Assembly: GCA_016929205.1 (NCBI GenBank)
Contig: JAFGJF010000321.1
Location: 1 to 6,290 of the forward strand
Source: Anaerolineae bacterium
Lineage (GTDB): Bacteria > Chloroflexota > Anaerolineae > JAFGEY01
Length of the DNA: 6,290 nucleotides
Reading direction: 5' to 3'
Shown: positions 1 to 5,438 of the stretch, piece after piece
How positions within the stretch are numbered: the first letter of the stretch is position 1
Layout of the letters: each line of letters opens with the position of its first letter
Notes under the pieces: model-generated
The model's database searches: none
Told to the model about the DNA's origin: nothing
The model's input: the letters and a program-made list of their open reading frames with translations, nothing else
Translations under genes and position numbers: made by a program

Positions 1-297
1 TCGCGAGCCGGCAGCGGCACGACCTCATCCGGTCGCAGCAGCGGCGGGGGCGGCCGCCAGGTGACGCTGCCCACCTTGCCTGGCGCGGCTTTTGCCGGCA
101 CCATCGTCAGCGGCATCGAGCGCACGGCGGGCAGTATTGTCGGCAAAGTAGAGAGCTTTACCGGCAACGTGACGCAAAAAACCAACCCGCCTCCGGTCAG
201 CACGAGCAGCAGCAGTGGCAGATCCGGCGGCAGCAGTTGTGCGTGTGCATGTGCTTGTGCAGGCTGTGCGTGTGCCTGCGCGGGGGGGGGAAGATAG
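1..297 (+). CDS. 3' part of a Ser/Gly-rich protein with a Cys-Ala repeat tail; candidate radical SAM substrate
   Basis: The reading frame is open from the first base, so only the last 98 residues are seen; a GTG at 61 is in frame but need not be a start. The visible part has a Ser/Gly-rich stretch (residues 1-20), a mildly hydrophobic segment (21-64, PTLPGAAFAGTIVSGIER and following), a Pro/Ser/Gly linker (65-79) and the tail CACACACAGCACACAGGGR, with Cys at 80, 82, 84, 86, 89, 91 and 93. I do not recognise the family. A linker leading to a compact Cys-rich end, 41 bases before a PqqD-radical SAM/SPASM gene on the same strand, suggests that the tail is the core region of a post-translationally modified peptide. 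It is vaguely like other small-residue/Cys repeat substrates known beside radical SAM maturases. A metal-binding tail is the main alternative. The Ala codons are mixed, so the repeat is not simple DNA slippage. The gene ends in a run of nine G. Confidence 0.8.
   Translation, partial: SRAGSGTTSSGRSSGGGGRQVTLPTLPGAAFAGTIVSGIERTAGSIVGKVESFTGNVTQKTNPPPVSTSSSSGRSGGSSCACACACAGCACACAGGGR
282..290 (+). repeat. G9 homopolymer at the end of the Cys-tail gene
   Basis: Nine consecutive G bases encode part of the final Ala and the Gly-Gly-Gly before the last Arg. Gain of one G would replace the terminal Arg by a short extension that stops at a TGA just before the next gene's ribosome binding site. Runs of this length can slip during replication or be miscounted by sequencers. 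Confidence 0.85.
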
Positions 298-305
298 GGA
301 CCGTG

Positions 306-322
306 CGTGAAACGTGAAACGT
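306..322 (+). repeat. Two tandem GTGAAAC heptamers in the intergenic gap
   Basis: The unit GTGAAAC occurs twice in direct succession (307-313 and 314-320), flanked by C and GT so that CGTGAAA is also repeated. It lies between the stop of the Cys-tail gene and the AAGGAG ribosome binding site (324-329) of the radical SAM gene. Two copies are too few to claim a function. Confidence 0.5.
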
Positions 323-338
323 CAAGGAGATTTTAAAC

Positions 339-1706
339 ATGTCTAGAGTTTCGTGGCTTAAAAACTTGTTTACAAATGAGAAACCGCTCGGAAAAGGGAT
401 GTACCAGTATCGCACCCCGCCTGATGCGGAAGAACGTTTTCGGCTGCACCTGCGCGTCGAAGACGACGGCACCGGCATCCTGGTGATCAATGCGGCCAAA
501 GTGTTGCACCTCAACCAGACGGCAACCGAGATGGCCAAAATGATCCTGGATGAGACGCCGGCCGAGGAAGCGGCCAAGACGATGGCACGCCGCTATCGAG
601 TCAAAAAGTCGCAGGCGCTGGCCGACTATGCTGATTTGCACGAAAAGATTCTCCTCCTGGGCCGCACCGACGAAGTCTGCCCGATCACCTATCTCGACGT
701 GCAGCGCATCGATCCCTTCAAAACGCCGGCCTCAGCGCCCTATCGTATGGATTTTGCTCTCACCTACGCCTGCAACAACAACTGCGGGCATTGTTATGTC
801 GGTCGGCCGCGCGATTTTCCACAGATGCGTTTGGAACAATGGAAGCAGGCCATCGACACGTGCTGGGAGGTGGGCATTCCGCACATCACCTTTACCGGGG
901 GGGAAGCGACACTCTATCCGCATCTGCGCGAGCTGATCGAATATGCTGAAGACGTGGGCCTGGTGACCGGGTTATTGACCAACGGCCGCAAACTCGCCGA
1001 CCGTGCTTACCTGGACGGGCTGATCGAAGCGGGACTCGACCACGTCCAGATCACGATCGAATCGCACGACGAGGCCATCCACGATCAGATGGTGTGCGCC
1101 GAGGGGGCGTGGCAAGAAACCGTACAAGGGATCAAAAACTGTGTCGATGCCGACGTGTACATGATGACCAACACAACTCTGACCGACCTGAACGCGCCGG
1201 GAATCGAAGAGACGATCGACTTTATCGCCTCGCTGGGCGTGCCCACTGTGGCCTGCAACGGCTTGATTTTTGCCGGCAAGGGCCGTGACGTGGGCATCGG
1301 CATCCCCGAAGCTGACTTGGAGCCGATCATGGCCCGCGTGCAAGAACGAGCAACCGAGCACGAACTGCGCTTGATCTGGTATACGCCAACCCGTTACTGC
1401 GAATTCAACCCACTGGAGCACGACCTGGGTGTCAAGGGCTGCTCAGCGGCCAAGTACAACATGTGCATCGAGCCGAACGGCGACGTGCTGCCCTGCCAGA
1501 GCTACTTTCAATCGATGGGCAACATCCTCACCGACCCCTGGGAAAACATCTGGGACAGCGCCCTGGCCAACTCGATCCGCAACCGTGACTGGCTGCCCGA
1601 GGAGTGTCTGGATTGTCCCGACGCCGAGATCTGTGGGGGCGGCTGCCCGCTCTATGCCCAGGAGGGCGAATACCAGTGCCTGGATAGCCAAAATACGGCG
1701 GGTTAG
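339..1706 (+). CDS. PqqD-domain radical SAM/SPASM protein, putative peptide maturase
   Basis: This 455-aa protein has three parts. Residues about 33-108 look like a PqqD-type RiPP recognition element (NAAKVLHLNQTATEMAKMI, then an ARRYRV helix region), which in known systems binds a leader peptide. The radical SAM core carries the 4Fe-4S motif C145-x3-C149-x2-C152 and the S-adenosylmethionine-contacting TGGE at 186-189. The C-terminal SPASM domain has the complete pattern C368-x12-G-x4-C386, C423-x2-C426-x5-C432-x3-C436 and C447, which in this family ligates two auxiliary Fe-S clusters. No catalytic residue appears to be missing. Such fusions form thioether or C-C crosslinks, or epimerise residues, in ribosomally made peptides; which reaction occurs here cannot be read from the sequence. 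The start is supported by AAGGAG at 324-329, nine bases upstream. The gap to the Cys-Ala tail gene is 41 bases, so co-transcription is likely. Activity should be cytoplasmic and oxygen sensitive. Confidence 0.95.
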   Translation: MSRVSWLKNLFTNEKPLGKGMYQYRTPPDAEERFRLHLRVEDDGTGILVINAAKVLHLNQTATEMAKMILDETPAEEAAKTMARRYRVKKSQALADYADLHEKILLLGRTDEVCPITYLDVQRIDPFKTPASAPYRMDFALTYACNNNCGHCYVGRPRDFPQMRLEQWKQAIDTCWEVGIPHITFTGGEATLYPHLRELIEYAEDVGLVTGLLTNGRKLADRAYLDGLIEAGLDHVQITIESHDEAIHDQMVCAEGAWQETVQGIKNCVDADVYMMTNTTLTDLNAPGIEETIDFIASLGVPTVACNGLIFAGKGRDVGIGIPEADLEPIMARVQERATEHELRLIWYTPTRYCEFNPLEHDLGVKGCSAAKYNMCIEPNGDVLPCQSYFQSMGNILTDPWENIWDSALANSIRNRDWLPEECLDCPDAEICGGGCPLYAQEGEYQCLDSQNTAG

Positions 1707-1794
1707 AGAATCGAGCAGGCGATCCAGAGTTCAAGCAGGTCGAGTCGATCGTGGATGTCTCCTGGCTCTGAGCGCCCAAGGTCTTGTCAAAGCA

Positions 1795-1801
1795 GAGAGG
1801 A
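1795..1801 (+). promoter_or_regulatory. Ribosome binding site fixing the beta-helix lipoprotein start
   Basis: GAGAGGA ends four bases before the ATG at 1806. It favours that ATG over the in-frame upstream ATG at 1755, which has no comparable site and would add 17 residues ahead of the signal peptide. Confidence 0.7.
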
Positions 1802-1805
1802 CAAA

Positions 1806-3134
1806 ATGTCCCAATCCGGCATTTCACGCGGTGAATTCTTGAGACTGTCGACCGCCGCCACGGCAGGCGCAATGATGACGGCTTGCGGAGGCAACAAGAC
1901 AAGCCCTTTAGAGGAATCGACAATGGCCGGTCAAGAAAAGCAAGGGATGGCGGGCTGCCTGCGCAGCATCCAACAATTTGACGTGCTGCCCTCGAACGCG
2001 CCTGCACAGAACAAAGAAAATTTGCAGCGTGCGATCGATTGGGCTGCCCGGCGAGGGGCGGCTCTCTTTGTCGAGCCCGCCGATGAACCCTACCCGGTCG
2101 CGGGGGGCGTTATTTTGCGCATGAACGCGTCGCTGGTCGGCGTTCACGGTCCCGTAGGCCGCGGCACGCGACATCCGGAAAAGGAACAGCCGGTCGGCAG
2201 CGTATTCCAGATCGAGGATCGGGATAACCCGTTCATCACCGTGGAAACGGCGACCCAGTTACGGGGCTTGCAATTTTGGTATCCGCAGCAAACCCTCGCC
2301 GATCCGGAAAAAATCATCCCCTACCCGCCGACCATTCAAGTGGCGCAGAATAGCCCCGCGCAAGGCGTCACACTGTCGTGCCTGACCTTTTTCGGCGAAT
2401 ATATGGCGATGGATTTTAACGCCAATCGCGACTATCCCTGCGAACAGATCCTCTTTGAACACTGCTACGGCTATCCATTGAGCGGCGAGTTTATCCGGAT
2501 CAACTATTGTTACGACATCCCACGCATCCTGCACTGCCACGTCAACCCGGCCAACCAACGATTCATTCGCGGCGGGTTCGCCGTGCCGGTCGTCGATCGC
2601 GTCGTATCATCGAGGACGTTTACCTATGCCATCGACCACACCGATAACGCCCAACTTGTAGACGTATTTACCTTTGGCGTCTACGGGGGAATCCTGCTGG
2701 GGCGGGCCACCTATGGACAACTGACCAATTTCAACCTGGACTGCGTCACCGTCGGGATCCACAAATTGGGCGACAGCGACTTTAACCGCAACTGGCAGAT
2801 CGCACAGGGCTCGATCATTGCCAATACCGGGCCACGGTTGGAGGACGTGCATCCGCTGATCATCGAAGGGGATGGCCACACGGCGATAACGAATGTCGAA
2901 GCCTTTTCCGGACCCAACGGCGCACTGACGACACTGGATCAGTCACAAGACTTTTTGCTGGTGCGCGGCTTTGGAAAGCCAACGGTGAGCATGTTTGGCT
3001 GCCGGATGCGCAATTACGCGGCACAAGAACCGGTTACCAATCTCTGCCCGCGCGCGCTGATCCAGGCTGTGGCATGCATCGACAAGGATCAGGCCCCTTA
3101 CAATCGCACCATAAGCGGGACTGAACTGCCCTGA
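1806..3134 (+). CDS. Exported lipoprotein with a pectate-lyase-like beta-helix fold
   Basis: This is a 442-aa protein. Residues 1-27 form a Tat-like lipoprotein signal: SRGEFLRLSTAATAGAMMTAC, in which Cys27 would be lipidated. The usual Arg-Arg pair is only Arg8-Gly9, so Tat use is uncertain. After a short linker, residues 58-92 (DVLPSNAPAQNKENLQRAID, then RRGAALFVEP) have the usual entry into single-stranded right-handed beta-helix proteins of the pectin-lyase/GH28/tailspike type: a disordered-target opening, an N-terminal helix and a first strand. The rest is rich in short beta segments with repeated aromatic, Asn and Gly turns (VTLSCLTFFGEYMAMDFNAN; GILLGRATYGQLTNFNLDC). No specific catalytic set can be assigned, so it may bind or cleave a polysaccharide or be purely structural. 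It lies 99 bases after the radical SAM gene on the same strand; a link to that gene is possible but unproven. A second in-frame ATG with its own ribosome binding site lies at 1923. Confidence 0.85.
   Translation: MSQSGISRGEFLRLSTAATAGAMMTACGGNKTSPLEESTMAGQEKQGMAGCLRSIQQFDVLPSNAPAQNKENLQRAIDWAARRGAALFVEPADEPYPVAGGVILRMNASLVGVHGPVGRGTRHPEKEQPVGSVFQIEDRDNPFITVETATQLRGLQFWYPQQTLADPEKIIPYPPTIQVAQNSPAQGVTLSCLTFFGEYMAMDFNANRDYPCEQILFEHCYGYPLSGEFIRINYCYDIPRILHCHVNPANQRFIRGGFAVPVVDRVVSSRTFTYAIDHTDNAQLVDVFTFGVYGGILLGRATYGQLTNFNLDCVTVGIHKLGDSDFNRNWQIAQGSIIANTGPRLEDVHPLIIEGDGHTAITNVEAFSGPNGALTTLDQSQDFLLVRGFGKPTVSMFGCRMRNYAAQEPVTNLCPRALIQAVACIDKDQAPYNRTISGTELP
1911..1925 (+). promoter_or_regulatory. Possible internal ribosome binding site and start (ATG 1923) in the beta-helix gene
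   Basis: GAGGA at 1911-1915 is followed after seven bases by an in-frame ATG at 1923 (Met40, MAGQEKQG). Translation from here would give a 403-aa form without the lipoprotein signal. The placement is ribosome-binding-site-like, but GAGGA also encodes ordinary residues of the linker, so it may be chance. Confidence 0.3.
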
Positions 3135-3308
3135 GCACGCGTACGCACCCGATCTGATGGCTATGCCATCAAAGTGGTAAAAGCAAACCATGATCTTGGT
3201 TCAAGAGTCCAAAATTCTCAAGTTGCTCACGGATCGCGATGCTGATGATAGGCTCAAAGCCAGCGGCGTCTGTGTTCGCAATAACGTCTTTAATGATATT
3301 GAGGGAAT
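3135..3308. other. Gene-free stretch before the methyltransferase
   Basis: This stretch is richer in A/T than the neighbouring genes, as is usual for a region carrying a promoter, and it contains the hairpin at 3155-3171. I could not find a convincing -35/-10 pair. A 61-aa frame starting at 3190 has no ribosome binding site and runs into the methyltransferase, so I do not treat it as a gene. The break suggests that the methyltransferase begins a new transcription unit. Confidence 0.5.
3155..3171 (+). other. Perfect 7-bp inverted repeat, TGATGGC-TAT-GCCATCA
   Basis: The arms are fully complementary around a three-base centre, starting 21 bases after the beta-helix stop codon. No T-run follows on the + strand, so it is not a typical intrinsic terminator. 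It could be a protein-binding palindrome upstream of the methyltransferase or an mRNA 3'-end hairpin. Confidence 0.5.
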
Positions 3309-4055
3309 ATGTTCGAACCAACCATCGCCGAATGGCACGAACAATTTGAGCGGCAGGCCAAGTGGACGCAAATGACGCGCAGCCAGCTTTACCGGCGTGC
3401 CAACCTGTTATCCGCACAACGCATCCTCGACGTGGGATGTGGCACCGGGGTGCTGACCAACGAACTGGCCCGCCGCACGCGAGGCACCGTCATTGGCCTG
3501 GACAAGAATCCCGATATGCTGGCCTACGCCCGCCGGTTGACCAGCCGTATTCGCTACGAAAAAGGTGATGCACTGGACTTGCCCTATCCGGACAACCACT
3601 TTGACGCCGTCACCTGCCACTTTGTCCTGCTGTGGCTGTCCGATCCGGAACAGGCGGTGCACGAGATGGCGCGAGTCGTGCGCAAGGACGGTTACGTCCT
3701 CATCTGCGCCGAACCCGATTACGGTGGGCGCCTGGACTGGCCCGATTTTCCCATTCGTGAATGGCAGATCGAAGGGTTACGCCGTCAGGGAGCCAACCCC
3801 CTTATCGGACGACAGATACGGCATTTGCTCGCCGAGGCCGGGCTGCGTCCCGACGTAAGCGTACTCCCGTCGCATTGGAATGCACAACAATTGCACGAGA
3901 ATTTCGAGAACGAATGGCATTGGATCGAACACGATGCGGGCGACGCCATCGACCAAGCGACGTTTGAACGCGTCAAACAGCAAGCCTGGGCGGCGATCAC
4001 CCAAGGGCTGCGGCTGATCTATGTGCCCACCTTTTGCGCCTATGCCAGAAAATAG
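3309..4055 (+). CDS. Class I SAM-dependent methyltransferase
   Basis: This is a 248-aa cytoplasmic enzyme of the UbiE/Methyltransf_11-25 type, moving a methyl group from S-adenosylmethionine to an unknown acceptor. Motif I is RILDVGCGTG (38-47), the acidic residue that would contact the adenosine ribose is Asp65 in VIGLDKNPDM, motif II-III is GDALDLPYPDNHFDAV (86-101), and the post-core strand is VRKDGYVLICAEPDYGG (124-140). The C-terminal third (LIGRQIRHLLAEAGLR, then NEWHWIEHDA) is typical of small-molecule methyltransferases but gives no substrate. GAGGG at 3301-3305 precedes the ATG with a short three-base spacer. The next gene begins 39 bases downstream, so the two may be one unit. The family also includes quinone, lipid and natural-product methylases, and nothing here chooses between them. 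Confidence 0.93.
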   Translation: MFEPTIAEWHEQFERQAKWTQMTRSQLYRRANLLSAQRILDVGCGTGVLTNELARRTRGTVIGLDKNPDMLAYARRLTSRIRYEKGDALDLPYPDNHFDAVTCHFVLLWLSDPEQAVHEMARVVRKDGYVLICAEPDYGGRLDWPDFPIREWQIEGLRRQGANPLIGRQIRHLLAEAGLRPDVSVLPSHWNAQQLHENFENEWHWIEHDAGDAIDQATFERVKQQAWAAITQGLRLIYVPTFCAYARK

Positions 4056-4066
4056 GACTTTTCTGG
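4045..4066 (+). other. Perfect 8-bp hairpin enclosing the methyltransferase stop codon
   Basis: CCAGAAAA (4045-4052) and TTTTCTGG (4059-4066) are exact complements around TAGGAC, and the loop starts with the TAG stop codon at 4053-4055. The 3' arm contains four T but no T-run follows, and the next gene's ribosome binding site lies 16 bases further on. It is more likely to be an intercistronic mRNA structure than a strong terminator on this strand. Confidence 0.55.
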
Positions 4067-4094
4067 AAACTAGAGGGGGGCAAAGGAGAAAGAC

Positions 4095-5033
4095 ATGAAA
4101 CGCATTTTGTACGGCAAGGGCGTCTGGGTTTGGATGGAAAGTGAAATTCCCCGTGCCATCGACATGGCACAGGCCATTGGCGCGCGCTTGATCCTGTTCA
4201 AGACCGGTCAAGAGGGCGAATATTTCGAACAGGCCTCGCGGCGCGTGGTCAAACGGATCACCAACGCCGGGCTGGCCCCGGTTGCCTGGCCGGTGATCAC
4301 CTGCATCAAGCCTGAAGAAGAAGCCGAGGTCGCGATCCAGACCATTCTGGACGGCTATGCCGGCCTCGTTTTCGACATCGAACAACCTGCCAGCGGGCAG
4401 TTTGCCGGAGCCCGAAAACTGGGCAAGCTGATGATCAAAACCGAGCTGCCGCCCGAAGTGATGTTTTTCACCTCGATGCCCAACATTTCGGCTTACCCAG
4501 ACATTCCCTATAACGAAATGGCCGCGTTTTGTAAGGGCGGGTTTATGCCCCAGGCCTACGCCTCATTCGGGTGGAATCCACACTATACCCTTGACGTGAT
4601 CGCTTATTATGAATTCCAGCAGTGGGCAAAGGCGAAAAACCTCGATCTGCCAATGTACCCCATCCTCGCCTTTTACACCGACGAGCACGGTGACGAGACG
4701 ACGCCCTTGCACGAAGTCAAGATCTGGTTGGAGCGTCTGGCCCGTTTCAAGCCGACCTTTTTCAGTGTCTTTCGCGCCGGGGTCTGTCCTGAAGAGATTT
4801 GGCCGCTGCTGGCCCAATTTGAAACGACACCACGGGGCCAGGTGCCGCCCGAACCGCCCATCGAGGGCAAGCACATCACCGTACCCAAGGGAGCCACTCT
4901 CGTGGGGTTGTGCGCCGAACATGGCTGCTCGGTTCCCCAATTCTGGGATTGGAACGGGCATTTGTGGGATACGGCCGATAAGGAACGCGATCCCAAGACA
5001 CTTGAGTTCGGATGGATCGTGCGCGTCGGGTAA
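4095..5033 (+). CDS. TIM-barrel (glycoside-hydrolase-like) protein with C-terminal LysM-like domain
   Basis: This is a 312-aa protein. Residues 1-245 read as an alternating beta/alpha barrel: strand-helix units such as KRILYGKGVWVWM, AQAIGARLILFKTG, GLAPVAWPVITC, YAGLVFDIEQP, VMFFTSMPN, KGGFMPQAYASFGW, PMYPILAFYTDE and PTFFSVFRAGV. Asp94 and Glu96 at the end of LVFDIE are placed like catalytic acids of glycoside hydrolases. A Pro-rich linker (250-257) leads to residues 260-312, HITVPKGATLVGLCAEHGC to GWIVRVG, which resemble a LysM peptidoglycan/chitin-binding module with a small insertion before its last strand. There is no signal peptide or membrane segment, so it is either cytoplasmic or released another way, as phage lysins are. 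I cannot assign a GH family. AAAGGAG at 4082-4088 gives a strong ribosome binding site six bases before the ATG. The next gene follows after 11 bases. Confidence 0.7.
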   Translation: MKRILYGKGVWVWMESEIPRAIDMAQAIGARLILFKTGQEGEYFEQASRRVVKRITNAGLAPVAWPVITCIKPEEEAEVAIQTILDGYAGLVFDIEQPASGQFAGARKLGKLMIKTELPPEVMFFTSMPNISAYPDIPYNEMAAFCKGGFMPQAYASFGWNPHYTLDVIAYYEFQQWAKAKNLDLPMYPILAFYTDEHGDETTPLHEVKIWLERLARFKPTFFSVFRAGVCPEEIWPLLAQFETTPRGQVPPEPPIEGKHITVPKGATLVGLCAEHGCSVPQFWDWNGHLWDTADKERDPKTLEFGWIVRVG

Positions 5034-5034
5034 C

Positions 5035-5038
5035 AGGA
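5035..5038 (+). promoter_or_regulatory. Ribosome binding site supporting ATG 5045 of the ygbA-like gene
   Basis: AGGA lies six bases before the ATG at 5045 and directly after the stop of the TIM-barrel gene. The later in-frame ATGs (5060, 5075, 5090, 5120) have no such site, so this decides the start even though the family's conserved part begins near 5090. Confidence 0.5.
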
Positions 5039-5044
5039 TCGTCG

Positions 5045-5398
5045 ATGAAACATCCCAGAATGTGGCATTCCAGAATGTGGCATTCCAGAATGCGGAGAGA
5101 AGCAAAAACCGTTGCCGCCATGATCCGCCTCACCTGCCATGGCCAACATCACAACAGGGATGTGTTATGTGATGACTGCCAGGCGCTGCACGACTATGCG
5201 ATGGCCCGCTTGGAACACTGCCCGTTCCAGGAAGCCAAACCGACATGCCTTAAATGCCCGGTGCATTGCTACAGCCCCGAGATGAGGGAAAAGATCAGGG
5301 CCATGATGCGCTACGCCGGACCGCGTATGCTGTTTCGACATCCGGTGCTGGCGGTGCTGCATTTGGTTGATGGATGGAGAGATCAAGCACGCAGATAA
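5045..5398 (+). CDS. ygbA: YgbA-like 'nitrous oxide-stimulated promoter' family protein
   Basis: This is a small 117-aa Cys-rich protein. The conserved part runs from about residue 16 (MRREAKTVAAMIRLTCHGQHH) through CDDC (42-45), HCPF, KPTCLKCPVHCY (66-76) to MREKIRAMMRYAGPRMLFRHP (80-100). This is the signature I know from Escherichia coli YgbA, a gene of the nitrosative-stress regulon controlled there by NsrR. Seven Cys (31, 42, 45, 59, 68, 71, 75) plus His35/His36 suggest a metal or Fe-S site, but the biochemical role is not established. Starting at 5045 adds 15 residues made of a three-fold repeat (HPRMW, HSRMW, HSRMR), encoded by the 15-bp DNA repeats at 5051-5095. If translation instead begins at 5090 the repeats are untranslated leader. 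An ATG at 5012 would overlap the upstream gene and is less likely. It follows the TIM-barrel gene by 11 bases and converges on the kinase gene. Confidence 0.88.
   Translation: MKHPRMWHSRMWHSRMRREAKTVAAMIRLTCHGQHHNRDVLCDDCQALHDYAMARLEHCPFQEAKPTCLKCPVHCYSPEMREKIRAMMRYAGPRMLFRHPVLAVLHLVDGWRDQARR
5051..5095 (+). repeat. Three tandem 15-bp repeats, each a palindrome, at the 5' end of the ygbA-like gene
   Basis: The copies are CATCCCAGAATGTGG, CATTCCAGAATGTGG and CATTCCAGAATGCGG, with no gap between them. Each holds an inverted repeat around CA; in the third, GCATTC-CA-GAATGC (5080-5093) is perfect over six base pairs, and the first two are degenerate by one or two positions. The period is a multiple of three, so the frame stays open. 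They may be operators, a coding repeat, or a genome-wide simple repeat. Confidence 0.85.
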
Positions 5399-5438
5399 CT
5401 ATCCAGGCTAACCGCTGATAATGGGCGCCGCATTTTCT

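Noticed and set aside
1755..1805. Upstream ATG that would lengthen the beta-helix lipoprotein by 17 residues
   Set aside because: It puts a charged, non-signal-like stretch before the export signal, while ATG 1806 has GAGAGGA just ahead.
1528..2007. 159-aa frame on the - strand
   Set aside because: It spans the ends of two well-supported + strand genes and shows no domain pattern; this is a usual shadow in GC-rich DNA.
3190..3375. 61-aa frame on the + strand before the methyltransferase
   Set aside because: It has no ribosome binding site, no recognisable motif, and overlaps the methyltransferase start by 67 bases.
3169..3417. 82-aa frame on the - strand crossing the gene-free gap
   Set aside because: Half of it is antisense to the methyltransferase, and the remainder matches no family I know and lacks a clear ribosome binding site.
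5012..5044. Upstream ATG for the ygbA-like gene
   Set aside because: It lies inside the end of the TIM-barrel gene and gives residues not seen in the family; ATG 5045 has an AGGA at good spacing.
5051..5095. Short repeat array read as CRISPR
   Set aside because: The units are 15 bp, directly adjacent and have no spacers.
5399..5438. Bidirectional terminator between the converging ygbA-like and kinase genes
   Set aside because: I found no stable stem followed by a T-run in either direction in these 40 bases.
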